From positions 186,001 to 250,000 of the forward strand of contig JAJFHV010000010.1 in assembly GCA_021775415.1 (NCBI GenBank): a DNA stretch of 64,000 bases. The letters are read 5' to 3'. Of this stretch, positions 45,235-54,958 are shown piece by piece (positions within the stretch are counted from its first letter, which is position 1; each line of letters begins with the position of its first letter). The stretch comes from Hyphomicrobiales bacterium. GTDB taxonomy: Bacteria; Pseudomonadota; Alphaproteobacteria; Rhizobiales; Rhizobiaceae. A program made the position numbers and the translations under genes. Below the pieces are notes generated by a model. The model was not told the DNA's origin. It saw nothing but the letters and a program-made list of their open reading frames with translations, and did not search any database.

Positions 45235-46044
45235 CTAACTTCTCCATAACTCGTGAAAATGGTGAACTGGTCCGGAACCTCTCCCGACCTGCAATTCTGT
45301 AGATTTAACAAGCGCACCCGTAAGCCAGGACTTTGCTTTGTCGACGGCTTCGTTCAATTCCAATCCATGTGCCAGATTGGCAGCGATCGTGGATGAAAGG
45401 GAGCAGCCGGTACCGTGAGTGTTTTTCGTATCAATGCGTCTGGTTCGAAACCACTGATGTCCATTTTTGAACGCCAATAGGTCAGCACACTGATTACCGT
45501 CACCATGACCGCCTTTGACCAAAACGGCTTTAGCCCCAAATTTGATCAGGGCCTCGGCTTGGGCACTCATTTCATCCTCGGATGCAGCAACCCTTGTGTC
45601 TGTCAGTTTGGCGGCCTCATGCAAGTTTGGCGTTACCAAATCTGCCAGTGGCATCAGTACTGAACGCACCGCGCCTACCGCATCTTCCTGCAGCAACGGA
45701 TCACCCGTGGTCGTCACCATGACGGGGTCGAGTACGATATTTTTGGCATTGTGTTTTTGAAGTCCGGCGGCGACTGCCTGAATAACGCCGACTTGGGAGA
45801 GCATGCCAATTTTCACTGAATCGATCGCAATATCTGTAAACACTGCATCCAATTGCTGTGTGATGAACTCGATTGGAACATCATGAATTGCAGTAACACC
45901 AAGCGTGTTTTGGGCAGTAAGAGCCGTTAGCACCGATACTCCATAAACCCGATTTGCAGAAAAACTTTTCAGATCAGCCTGAATACCGGCTCCACCCCCA
46001 GAATCAGAACCTGCAATAGTGAGTGCGATTGGAATTTTTTTCAT
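45235..46044 (-). CDS. thiD: Hydroxymethylpyrimidine (phosphate) kinase
   Basis: 269 residues, the normal length. The N-terminal substrate site is IAGSDSGGGAGIQADLKSFS. VLDPVMVTTTGDPLL and NTHGTGCSLSSTIAANLA (anion hole and catalytic region of the ribokinase fold) follow. It phosphorylates HMP and HMP-P for thiamine synthesis or salvage. The ATG overlaps the thiM stop by four bases (ATGA). Confidence 0.95.
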   Translation of the reverse strand: MKKIPIALTIAGSDSGGGAGIQADLKSFSANRVYGVSVLTALTAQNTLGVTAIHDVPIEFITQQLDAVFTDIAIDSVKIGMLSQVGVIQAVAAGLQKHNAKNIVLDPVMVTTTGDPLLQEDAVGAVRSVLMPLADLVTPNLHEAAKLTDTRVAASEDEMSAQAEALIKFGAKAVLVKGGHGDGNQCADLLAFKNGHQWFRTRRIDTKNTHGTGCSLSSTIAANLAHGLELNEAVDKAKSWLTGALVKSTELQVGRGSGPVHHFHELWRS

Positions 46045-46799
46045 TTTGACCCACCTGCACGCGTGTATTCCAAATTCAATCTTTCACGAATTTGATCGGT
46101 GCGCAGATCATGCAACGCGTCAAGAAAAGCCGAATGAAAACTCCCCGGCCCTGCAGATTTTTGCGCAGCAATTTCGCCAGCGATAGAAAACCATGCCAGT
46201 GCTGCAAGACATGCCACTTCTGCAGAATTGGACCGGGCCGCCAAAGCGGCCATCAAGGCACCCAAAGCGCAACCGGTACCAATGAGTTTCGCCATCATTG
46301 GATCACCATTGCTGATAAGAATCTCGCCGCCGGAGGTGATAATCCGATCCACTGGACCAGTAATAACTGCGCATTTTTGAGGGCCGTTCTCCAGCGCAAG
46401 TGCGAGTGCTTCCTCAACATTTGCCTTAACCGTGAGTGTATGGTCTGCGATCACGGCCTTGGCAAAATTGCATCGCAGTACCGATATATGCGCCATAACC
46501 GGGTCCAGAATAACCGGCCGCTTCTTTTTGGTCGCAACTACGACGCTTCGCAAAATAGCCTCAATACGCGCCGCATCAAGCGTGCCCAGGTTGATGTGCA
46601 GCGCATCGGCTTTGGTAGTGAAAATTTCTACCTCATCCGGATTGATGGTCATTGAAGGTGAAGCGCCGCAGGCGAGTAGCACATTTGCGGTGAAACCCTG
46701 CGTTACAGTATTGGAAATAGAATGCACTTTTGCACCGTCGCGCCTGAGGCTGACGATAGATTCCAATGCTTCTTCCAGTATTTGTAGACTATGTTTCAT
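46041..46799 (-). CDS. thiM: Hydroxyethylthiazole kinase
   Basis: 252 residues. VHSISNTVTQGFTANVLLAC near the N-terminus and GTGCALGALMAALAA near residue 190 are the substrate and phosphate loops of ThiM. It salvages the thiazole half of thiamine by ATP-dependent phosphorylation. It is the first gene after the TPP riboswitch, so TPP should repress it. With thiD it forms a salvage pair; no thiE is present in the window. Confidence 0.95.
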   Translation of the reverse strand: MKHSLQILEEALESIVSLRRDGAKVHSISNTVTQGFTANVLLACGASPSMTINPDEVEIFTTKADALHINLGTLDAARIEAILRSVVVATKKKRPVILDPVMAHISVLRCNFAKAVIADHTLTVKANVEEALALALENGPQKCAVITGPVDRIITSGGEILISNGDPMMAKLIGTGCALGALMAALAARSNSAEVACLAALAWFSIAGEIAAQKSAGPGSFHSAFLDALHDLRTDQIRERLNLEYTRAGGSK

Positions 46800-46801
46800 G
46801 G

Positions 46802-46890
46802 CCCATTCCCTACGCCGGCACGATCCGGATCAGGTTCAAAGAGTTAGCGTCACGCCTCTCAGCCTGTTCTTCGACAGGCACCTCTATGAG
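46802..46890 (-). promoter_or_regulatory. TPP riboswitch (THI element)
   Basis: The minus strand shows the conserved blocks in order: GAGGTGCC, GGCTGAGAGG, TTTGAACCTGATCCGGAT and GTGCCGGCGTAGGGAA. The closing stem can form between CTCAT (46890-46886) and ATGGG (46806-46802), which ends two bases before the thiM ATG. AGGGA of the conserved core lies seven bases from the ATG and is the only Shine-Dalgarno candidate. This suggests direct translational control without a separate expression platform. Confidence 0.93.
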
Positions 46891-47019
46891 TTCAACTTTG
46901 AATAAGCGTTTGAGGCGGTTGGCGCAAGAGTATCTAGGTAAACTTTTTTAATTGAGCGCCCAGCACCAATTGCTGTTGCCGGATGAACCTGCGATGTTGG
47001 CGACTCGGAGCCCACCTCA

Positions 47020-47949
47020 ATGCCACTCAAATCTACCGTCGAAAAATTTCATCAACTACCCGATAATGCCAAAGGCGGCTTGGTGCTGATGGTGGCAGCT
47101 ATTGGGTTCTCACTCATGACATTGCTGATAAAGGTCGCTGGCCAAAGTTTACACGTCACGCAAATCCTGCTCACTCGTCAGGCGATTATGGCCGCCATTG
47201 TGTCCCCGACAATTATAACAAATTTCCCCGGTGTTTTGAGAACGTCGCGCCCGGGATTGCAGGCTCTGCGGGTAGCGCTGGCCATGATTGCAATGCTGCT
47301 GGGATTTAGTGCTGTTATCCATATGCCACTTGCAGATGTTACCGCGATTGGATTTGCGAAGAGCTTTTTCATAACCATCTTCGCGATTTTCGTCTTGAAA
47401 GAAGAAATTGGCGTACGGCGATGGGCTGCAGTCATTGTCGGATTTATAGGTGTTTTAATCATCCTTCGTCCAGGAACAGAGGCATTTACCTATTACGGAA
47501 TTTACGCGCTGATTGCTGCCGCCTGCGTGGGGACAGTGCTGGTTCTGATCCGGTTGATGGCACGTACCGACAAGCCAGCAACCATACTTGCCTACCAAGC
47601 TCTTGGCGTTGGATTTTTAATGGCGTTTCCGGGTATCTGGTTCTGGCAGGCGCCAACTTATGAAGAATGGTTGTTACTTGCCGCTATCGGTTTGGTTTCG
47701 TACGGCTCCCAACTGGCTAATATTTACTCTTACAAATGGGGAGAGGCGTCTGTGATGGCTTCGCTCGACTATGTAAGACTTGTCTATGCAATCCTGCTGG
47801 GATTCCTGTTTTTTGGCAATCTCCCAGATATGTGGACATGGATTGGTGCAACCATCATCATCTTGGCTTCACTCTATACAATCCGCCGTGAGGCCCAAAG
47901 AAAACAGGTTCTGGTTCGCACTCCAGAAGGCCGTGGCAACACGCCATGA
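47020..47949 (+). CDS. EamA/DMT-family transporter
   Basis: 309 residues, ten predicted spans in two repeats (EamA domains at about 18-155 and 165-295). Repeat ends show typical signatures, for example LADVTAIGFAKSFFITIFA and GEASVMASLDYVRLVYA. It is divergent from the riboswitch operon with about 130 bp between. The substrate is unknown; export of a metabolite is usual for this group. A role in thiamine-related transport is possible from position only. Confidence 0.87.
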   Translation: MPLKSTVEKFHQLPDNAKGGLVLMVAAIGFSLMTLLIKVAGQSLHVTQILLTRQAIMAAIVSPTIITNFPGVLRTSRPGLQALRVALAMIAMLLGFSAVIHMPLADVTAIGFAKSFFITIFAIFVLKEEIGVRRWAAVIVGFIGVLIILRPGTEAFTYYGIYALIAAACVGTVLVLIRLMARTDKPATILAYQALGVGFLMAFPGIWFWQAPTYEEWLLLAAIGLVSYGSQLANIYSYKWGEASVMASLDYVRLVYAILLGFLFFGNLPDMWTWIGATIIILASLYTIRREAQRKQVLVRTPEGRGNTP

Positions 47950-49587
47950 TCAGTTTTTGCGAAAATTCAAATAGGCTCGCAACAAGCCTTCAGTAGAAGA
48001 ATTATTTGCTGCAGTGGTATCGCCTATAACCAACACAGGCTCAATTTTATCAGCTAATTCCTTGCCGAGCTCCACGCCCCACTGGTCAAAAGAGTTGACG
48101 TTCCAGATTACCCCTTGGACAAACGCTTTGTGTTCGTAGAGTGCCATGAGCATCCCGAGCGTTCTTGGATTCAATTCTTCATACACAAATGTGTTGCTGG
48201 GCCGGTTCCCTTCAAACACTTTATGTGGCGCAAGCTCACACGCTTTCTTCTCATCCATACCCGCCGAAATCAGTTCGGAAACCACTTCTTCTTTTGATTT
48301 TCCACGCATCAATGCTTCGGACTGCGCAAAGCAATTCGCTGCCAGTGTAGATCGATGCTTGTCCAGATCATCGTTAGCACCGGACGCCAACAGGAAATCA
48401 CAGGGTATGAAATCCGTACCCTGGTGCAGAAGTTGGTAGAATGCATGCTGGCCGTCTGTACCCGGTTCGCCAAAAATGACAGGTGCAGTTGAGTATTCGA
48501 TTATGGAACCATCAAGGTCCACAGACTTACCGTTGGATTCCATGTCCAATTGCTGCAACCAGGTTCGGAATCCGTCCATTCGATGATCGTAGGGTAAAAC
48601 CGCATGTGCCGAGCAACCCCAAGCGTTGCGATACCAAATACCCAGGACAGCCATAATGACCGGGATATTCTTGTCCAAGGGAGCATCGCAAAAATGCCGG
48701 TCGACAGATGCAGCCCCTTCCAGCATGGCATCAAAATTGCGGGAGCCAATGGCAATCATCAAAGACAAGCCGATTGCTGACCAAATGGAATAACGTCCCC
48801 CCACCCAATCCCAGAATGCAAAGCAGCGTTCATCAGCAATCCCAAAAGCGCCGGTTGCTTCAAGATTGGATGAGAGCGCCACGAAATGATCGCCGATCTG
48901 ATCTTTTGCAACTGTGGCCTCCACCCATTCACGGGCAAAATTCGCATTCATCATGGTCTCTGCTGTTGCGAAGGATTTTGATGCAATTACGAAAAGAGTT
49001 GTCTCGGGCTTCAAGCCGGACAAGGTTGTGAGCAGGTCTGCGCTATCCACATTCGAAACAAAATGCACCTTCGGCCCATCCCGGAATTTGCCGAGCGCCT
49101 CGCAGGCCATTGCAGGACCTGCATGCGATCCCCCAATTCCAATGTTCACAACATCAGTTACCTTGCCACCGGTGACTTGGTAGCCACCGCTGCGAACCGC
49201 ATCCGAGAAGTCGCGCATCTGTTGAAGTACTTGCTCAACTGCGTCTGAAATTAAAAGCCCGTCAACATTGACTGCCTTATCAACACTTCCTCGCAATGCC
49301 ACATGAAGGGCCGCACGCCGCTCGCTCCGGTTGATTTTCTCACCGGCGAACATCGCACCACGCTTTTGTTCAACGCCAAGATTTGCCGCCATATCCAACA
49401 ATGCATTCATCGCATCTTGATCAATCCGGTTCTTGGAATAATCAAACACCAGCGTATCGAGGCATAGCGAATATTTCAAAAACCGGTCTGAATCGGCTTC
49501 ATACATTGCCCGCATATGCTTGTCCGCAAGCCGCGCTTCGTGCGTCTTCAATATCTTCAGGTGATCCTGAAATGTTTTGGCCGGCAT
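47950..49587 (-). CDS. pgi: Glucose-6-phosphate isomerase
   Basis: 545 residues, the normal length. NIGIGGSHAGPAMACEAL holds the phosphate-binding SGH-like region, GGRYSIWSAIGL is family signature 1-like, and WNVNSFDQWGVELGKEL is signature 2 with the catalytic Lys. It interconverts glucose 6-phosphate and fructose 6-phosphate. The ATG at 49587 with GGGA before it is preferred over an upstream TTG. It converges with the EamA gene, with stop codons adjacent. Confidence 0.95.
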   Translation of the reverse strand: MPAKTFQDHLKILKTHEARLADKHMRAMYEADSDRFLKYSLCLDTLVFDYSKNRIDQDAMNALLDMAANLGVEQKRGAMFAGEKINRSERRAALHVALRGSVDKAVNVDGLLISDAVEQVLQQMRDFSDAVRSGGYQVTGGKVTDVVNIGIGGSHAGPAMACEALGKFRDGPKVHFVSNVDSADLLTTLSGLKPETTLFVIASKSFATAETMMNANFAREWVEATVAKDQIGDHFVALSSNLEATGAFGIADERCFAFWDWVGGRYSIWSAIGLSLMIAIGSRNFDAMLEGAASVDRHFCDAPLDKNIPVIMAVLGIWYRNAWGCSAHAVLPYDHRMDGFRTWLQQLDMESNGKSVDLDGSIIEYSTAPVIFGEPGTDGQHAFYQLLHQGTDFIPCDFLLASGANDDLDKHRSTLAANCFAQSEALMRGKSKEEVVSELISAGMDEKKACELAPHKVFEGNRPSNTFVYEELNPRTLGMLMALYEHKAFVQGVIWNVNSFDQWGVELGKELADKIEPVLVIGDTTAANNSSTEGLLRAYLNFRKN

Positions 49588-49704
49588 GGACAATCCCAAT
49601 AACTAACGGGGCCTGTTTGGAAACCTCGTCATTTTGCACTAAATCAAACAACTAACGTAATGGATTCGCACAATTGCGAAAACACTTCATCAAGGAAACT
49701 CATA

Positions 49705-52356
49705 ATGCGCGCCAGTCAAGGCCAGGCAGTCCACCTGAAAAATTACCGAGAGCCAGATTACACTGCATTGAAGGTTGATCTCGACATTAATCTTCATCCA
49801 ACTGCGACGCGTGTCACAGCACGAATATTGTTTCAACGGCACAAAGATACTGCCACAAACCGGCCGATAGTGTTGGATGGTGATGAACTTAAACTGGTTT
49901 CCGTTTCCATTGAGGGAAGAGAGCTGGATAACGCTTCATATCTCAGCGATGCCTACTCACTGACGCTGCAAAAAATTCCCAAAAAGCGAAAATTTGAAGT
50001 TGAGATTGTTACCGAAATTGACCCGACAGCCAATACGAAACTGATGGGATTGTTTCGCTCAGGTGGCAATTACTGCACCCAGTGTGAGCCAGAAGGGTTT
50101 CGACGTATCACGTATTTCACCGATCGACCGGACGTGCTGGCGGTATACACAACCAGAATGGAGGCTGACCGCAAAGAAGCACCAATTCTGCTTGGTAATG
50201 GTAATTTAGTGAAAAAGGGAAGCGCCGGGCGTGGCCGTCATTATGCGATCTGGCATGACCCGCATCCAAAACCCAGCTATCTGTTTGCCTTGGTCGGGGG
50301 CGATCTTGGCTCCATTCATCGCAAATTCAAGACGGTTTCCGGGAAGCCAGTGAAACTCGGCATCTATGTCCAGAAGGGCAAGGAAACCAGCAGCGAATAT
50401 GCGCTGGATGCGCTGGTGCGTTCAATGCGTTGGGATGAGCAGGTTTTCGGTTGTGAATATGATCTTGATGTTTTCAACATCGTCGCAATTCCCGATTTCA
50501 ACATGGGTGCGATGGAGAACAAGGGTCTCAACATTTTCAACGACAAGTACGTGCTGGCCGACCCGCAATCGGCAACGGATGCAGACTACGAAAACATCGA
50601 GGCAATCATCGCACATGAGTATTTTCACAACTGGACCGGCAACCGGATTACCTGTCGTGACTGGTTTCAGCTGTGTCTGAAAGAAGGACTAACTGTATAT
50701 CGCGACCAGGAGTTTTCGTCTGATCAGCGTTCGAGAGCTGTCAAACGGATCGACGATGTACGCCGTTTGAAAGCCCATCAATTTCCAGAGGATGCCGGGC
50801 CGCTTGCTCATCCGGTACGCCCGGAAAGCTATCGCGAGATCAATAATTTTTACACGACAACCGTCTACGAGAAAGGTGCAGAGCTTGTTCGCATGATCGC
50901 GACAATCCTTGGGAAAACGAAATTTCGCAAGGGAATGACACTTTATCTCAAACGGCATGATGGTGACGCGGCAACAATTGAAGATTTTGTTGCCTGTTTT
51001 CAACAGGCTGGAAAGATAGATCTTTCACAATTTGCCTTATGGTACTCTCAGGCCGGGACACCAGCCCTGAGCATCTCAGCCAGTTATGACAAGCCCAAGG
51101 TCCGGATGACAGTTGAGGTTGAACAAGCAGTTCCTGCAACTCCTGGCCAACACCGAAAACAACCCATGCATATCCCACAAAAAATCGCCTTGATTGGCGC
51201 GGGCGGTGAGGAAATCAACGCTTCTTCAATTAGTGGGGCGGAAACTCGTAACGGTGTTTTTCATCTCACCAAGCGAAAACATAAGTTGCAATTTGAAGGT
51301 GTAGACCAACGTGCGGTTCTCAGCATGAACCGCGGCTTCACAGCACCAATTGAAATTGATTATCGGCAATCCCCTACCGACCTTGCGTTCCTGGCAACCT
51401 ATGAAAGCGATCCCTACAACCAGTGGCAAGCCTATCAGGATTACGCTACCCGATTGTTGATATCCGCATCCCGGGCAATTCAATCCGGAAAGCCATTGGA
51501 ATTCGATCAGCGGTTTCTCGATACGACGCTGGAACTGGCAACAAATGAAAAGCTTGAGCCGGCATTCCGCGCATCAATCCTTACCCTTCCCGGCGAAGGT
51601 GACCTCGCCCAAACGATCAGCAAAAATGTCAATCCAGAGGCAATTCATAATGCCCGAGCCAGTCTACAGGCATCGATAGGAAATCTTCTGGAGCCCAATC
51701 GGAGAGCCTTGATTTCATCCCTGAAAACATCTGGTCCCTATGATCCATGTGCAGAAGATGCCGGAAAGCGAAGCCTCAAGAATTTGCTTCTTGCTTTGGC
51801 AGTTATAGGTGGATCATCGGAGGCAGGAGACGAAATCATCAACCAGTTTGCCAAGGCACGGAACATGACGGACCGTTTTGCGGCCTTGCAAATAATCATT
51901 CACAATCATTCATCCGCTTCCGAGCGCAAACGTGTGGTCGAAGCGTTCTACAAGCGTTACAGTAAAAATCATCTCGTGTTGGACAAGTGGTTCAGTGTGC
52001 AGGCAACCCGTCCCGGTGCTGGAACTGCCAAGACGGTACGCAAGTTGACACGACATGCAGATTTCAGTCTCACCAATCCTAATCGGGTCAGGTCTTTGAT
52101 CGGCACATTCGCAGTCGCCAATCCAAGTGGATTTAATGACGTCTCTGGCGAAGGTTACCAGCTGGTTGTCGAAACTATTGCAAAACTTGATCGTATTAAC
52201 CCGCAGGTGGCAGCAAGGATGCTCACGTCGTTCAGATCGTTCCGATCCCTGGAACCAGAGCGCCGGAAGCTGGCAGAGAACACGCTGAAGGATTTGAAGA
52301 AGCTCCCGGAGCTTTCCCGTGATGTGCAGGATATACTCAGCCGCACACTTGGCTAG
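49705..52356 (+). CDS. pepN: Aminopeptidase N (M1 metallopeptidase)
   Basis: 883 residues. The substrate-recognition GAMEN motif is in FNMGAMENKGLNIF, and the zinc site HEXXH-18-E is in IIAHEYFHNWTGNRI with KEGLTVYRDQEF supplying the third ligand. The C-terminal helical domains (about 530-883) match the proteobacterial PepN layout. It is a cytoplasmic alanyl aminopeptidase. The frame also has ATG at 49660, but AAGGAAA precedes the ATG at 49705. Confidence 0.95.
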   Translation: MRASQGQAVHLKNYREPDYTALKVDLDINLHPTATRVTARILFQRHKDTATNRPIVLDGDELKLVSVSIEGRELDNASYLSDAYSLTLQKIPKKRKFEVEIVTEIDPTANTKLMGLFRSGGNYCTQCEPEGFRRITYFTDRPDVLAVYTTRMEADRKEAPILLGNGNLVKKGSAGRGRHYAIWHDPHPKPSYLFALVGGDLGSIHRKFKTVSGKPVKLGIYVQKGKETSSEYALDALVRSMRWDEQVFGCEYDLDVFNIVAIPDFNMGAMENKGLNIFNDKYVLADPQSATDADYENIEAIIAHEYFHNWTGNRITCRDWFQLCLKEGLTVYRDQEFSSDQRSRAVKRIDDVRRLKAHQFPEDAGPLAHPVRPESYREINNFYTTTVYEKGAELVRMIATILGKTKFRKGMTLYLKRHDGDAATIEDFVACFQQAGKIDLSQFALWYSQAGTPALSISASYDKPKVRMTVEVEQAVPATPGQHRKQPMHIPQKIALIGAGGEEINASSISGAETRNGVFHLTKRKHKLQFEGVDQRAVLSMNRGFTAPIEIDYRQSPTDLAFLATYESDPYNQWQAYQDYATRLLISASRAIQSGKPLEFDQRFLDTTLELATNEKLEPAFRASILTLPGEGDLAQTISKNVNPEAIHNARASLQASIGNLLEPNRRALISSLKTSGPYDPCAEDAGKRSLKNLLLALAVIGGSSEAGDEIINQFAKARNMTDRFAALQIIIHNHSSASERKRVVEAFYKRYSKNHLVLDKWFSVQATRPGAGTAKTVRKLTRHADFSLTNPNRVRSLIGTFAVANPSGFNDVSGEGYQLVVETIAKLDRINPQVAARMLTSFRSFRSLEPERRKLAENTLKDLKKLPELSRDVQDILSRTLG

Positions 52357-52527
52357 CGCCAATTCAATCCGGTTTTCCAACTGTAATTAGTTGTGGATAA
52401 TCCATCAAAACAGGATTGCAAAAAAGATTCCACAAGGGCTGGACAAGGCGAATCACGTCGATTCAAATGGAAGTGATTCGGTTGTGCGGCGTTACCGGGT
52501 CTTGAAATCAAAAAAAGGAGGCCTGCG

Positions 52528-54897
52528 ATGGCCCTAGCGGACGCACGTCCTGTGCGAGCCCGTAATGGATTCCTGGCGTTGAAAGGTGACCGGACAACGA
52601 CAATCGTTGCCGGTTATGCCCGCCAGCTAAGCCATCCTGCCTATGAGCGCCTTTTAAAATCTGAAACATTTCTTCGTCGCCTCGTACCGGTGCTCATCGT
52701 CCTGTTTCTTGCAGTAGCAGCGACCGCCCGCTGGATGTCTCTTCAGACCCAATCCGAATTCATCAGAACACAGGTCGATGCGGAGCTACATTTCATTGCG
52801 GAACTGGTGGACGAAAAATTCAGCAGATCAGAAATCGCACCGAACCAGCCCGGTACTGCAATGAATTTGCAAAACCTGCTGTCGGATTCCGTTCCCTCAC
52901 GCTATGTCACCGGTAATCGCCGTGTGATGCTTTCCAACAAAGCGGGCGAAATTGTCGCCAGCGTGCCCCACATGCCGGACCTTCACAATGAAAGCATTGA
53001 ATCAGTTCTGGGGGATGTGTTGCTGCTTACAACATTCGGCAAGCGAGCGGAAAGTCGCACAATTACCACTGCGTCGGGTGACGAAGCATTAGCAGTTCAC
53101 CGGATTCTTGACGCCCCGCTTGGGGGCATCACGATCGTCCAGCCAACCACGGCACTTTACGAAAACTGGCGGAAAACAGCGTCTCTCAATGTTACACTGT
53201 TCGTTGGAACCTCAAGCATTTTATTGGTTATTCTTTATGCCTATTTTGCACAAAGTGCGCGGGCCCGCGAAGCCGATGGCATTTATGGTGAAGTCCAGAA
53301 CCGGTTTGATACAGCGCTAATGCGCGGCAAGTGCGGCTTGTGGGACTGGGATTTGTCACGTGGCCAGATTTACTGGTCCAAGTCCATGTTCAAACTGCTC
53401 GGGATGAAACCGCGCGACGAGATTATCGGTTTTGCAGAAATTGCCGGCCTTGCCCATCCTGAGGATGTAGATCTTTATGAACTCGCCAGCCAGGCGGTTG
53501 CGGAAAGACAACCCCACGTAGAGCAGGTATTCCGCATGCGTCATGCCGATGAACATTGGGTCTGGATCAGAATTAAGGTGGAATTTGTCGGCGCGCTAAC
53601 TGGTAAACCCCGACTGATTGGCATCGCAGAAGACATTAGTGAACAACATAACATCCAGCAAGAAACACAACGCAAGGATTTGCGCTTGCGGGAGGCAATC
53701 GAAAATCTTCCAGAAGCGTTTGTATTGTGGGATCCATCAAAACAGCTGGTGATGTGCAACTCCAAATACCAACAGCTTCATGGGTTGGAAGCAAAATCCA
53801 TAGAGCCTGGCATGAGCTATGACAATGTGATGAACCTCGCCAAATCTCCGGAGGTGACAAGCCAGCTTGTCAGGGGCCTGGACCATGATGAGGGCGCACG
53901 AACGCTGGAAGCGAAACTTGGAGATGGTCGTTGGCTGCAAATAAACGAACGCCGCACCAAAGATGGTGGGTTCGTATCAGTTGGCACCGACATCACGGCG
54001 ATCAAGTTACATGAAACAAAACTGATTGATTCCGAAAAACGTCTGATGGCCAGTGTTTCTGATCTGCAAAAATCCCGCCAGAAACTCAAGGAACAAGCCA
54101 GGCAGATGGAAGAACTGGCAGAAAATTACTCGAAGGAAAAAAACCGGGCGGAAGCTGCCAACCAAACCAAGTCCGAGTTCCTCGCCAATATCTCCCATGA
54201 ATTAAGAACGCCGCTCAACGCGATCATCGGATTTTCCGAGATCATGAATGAAGGCCTTTTTGGGCCACTCGGTTCAGACAAATATACCGAATACACCCGC
54301 GATATTCATGAGAGCGGAAATTATCTACTGGGCATGATCAATGATGTTCTGGACATGTCAAAAATTGAGGCAGGACGCGTTGCAATCGATCCGGAAGGTT
54401 TCAACCTGAGTGCGATGATTGAAGAAACATTGCGTATTATTGCCCACCAGTCTGAGGACAGAAATATCGAGATATGCGAAACTGTTTCACCCCATATAGA
54501 GCTGGAAGCCGACCGTCGGGCAATCAAACAAGTTCTCATCAACTTGTTGTCGAATGCCGTGAAATTCAGCAATGATGGTGGCCGCATTCACATTCGCGCC
54601 AGACAACGCAAGGAATGCGTTACCATCAGCATAGAAGACAATGGCATCGGTATTTCCCGCCAGGATTTGCGCAAACTGGGCCGACCCTTTGAGCAGGTGC
54701 AGAACCAGTTCACAAAGAGCCACAAAGGCTCCGGACTAGGCCTGGCAATTTCCAGATCATTAACGGAACTGCATGGTGGTGCGATGAAAATCCGTTCCAC
54801 CAAAGGTAACGGTACCATCGTTTCCCTGCGTCTACCGCTCAAATTCGCGAAATGTACAGATCAGAAGGCATCGCCAAAAAAGGCGGCGAAGGCCTGA
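52528..54897 (+). CDS. Membrane sensor histidine kinase with two PAS domains
   Basis: 789 residues. The membrane spans at about 49-70 and 219-240 enclose a periplasmic sensor region. Two PAS domains follow (about 262-375 and 388-495) and a coiled coil, then HisKA with FLANISHELRTPLNAIIGF (His557) and an ATPase domain (N box INLLSNAVKFS, G box ISIEDNGIGIS and SGLGLAISRSL). No receiver domain and no adjacent regulator gene, so it is an orphan kinase, similar in layout to the PleC/DivJ/PdhS-type kinases of alphaproteobacteria. AAGGAGG lies just before the ATG, and a strong terminator follows. Confidence 0.9.
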   Translation: MALADARPVRARNGFLALKGDRTTTIVAGYARQLSHPAYERLLKSETFLRRLVPVLIVLFLAVAATARWMSLQTQSEFIRTQVDAELHFIAELVDEKFSRSEIAPNQPGTAMNLQNLLSDSVPSRYVTGNRRVMLSNKAGEIVASVPHMPDLHNESIESVLGDVLLLTTFGKRAESRTITTASGDEALAVHRILDAPLGGITIVQPTTALYENWRKTASLNVTLFVGTSSILLVILYAYFAQSARAREADGIYGEVQNRFDTALMRGKCGLWDWDLSRGQIYWSKSMFKLLGMKPRDEIIGFAEIAGLAHPEDVDLYELASQAVAERQPHVEQVFRMRHADEHWVWIRIKVEFVGALTGKPRLIGIAEDISEQHNIQQETQRKDLRLREAIENLPEAFVLWDPSKQLVMCNSKYQQLHGLEAKSIEPGMSYDNVMNLAKSPEVTSQLVRGLDHDEGARTLEAKLGDGRWLQINERRTKDGGFVSVGTDITAIKLHETKLIDSEKRLMASVSDLQKSRQKLKEQARQMEELAENYSKEKNRAEAANQTKSEFLANISHELRTPLNAIIGFSEIMNEGLFGPLGSDKYTEYTRDIHESGNYLLGMINDVLDMSKIEAGRVAIDPEGFNLSAMIEETLRIIAHQSEDRNIEICETVSPHIELEADRRAIKQVLINLLSNAVKFSNDGGRIHIRARQRKECVTISIEDNGIGISRQDLRKLGRPFEQVQNQFTKSHKGSGLGLAISRSLTELHGGAMKIRSTKGNGTIVSLRLPLKFAKCTDQKASPKKAAKA

Positions 54898-54919
54898 CAA
54901 GTTTACCCTGCCAACTGCA

Positions 54920-54950
54920 CCCCGGATCATTTTGATCCGGGGTTTTTTTT
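54920..54950 (+). terminator. Rho-independent terminator of the PAS histidine kinase
   Basis: A ten-pair stem (CCCCGGATCA / TGATCCGGGG) with a TTT loop, followed by eight T. It begins 23 bases after the kinase stop. The opposite strand lacks a T run, so it acts on the plus strand. Confidence 0.95.
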
Positions 54951-54958
54951 GACTTGAT

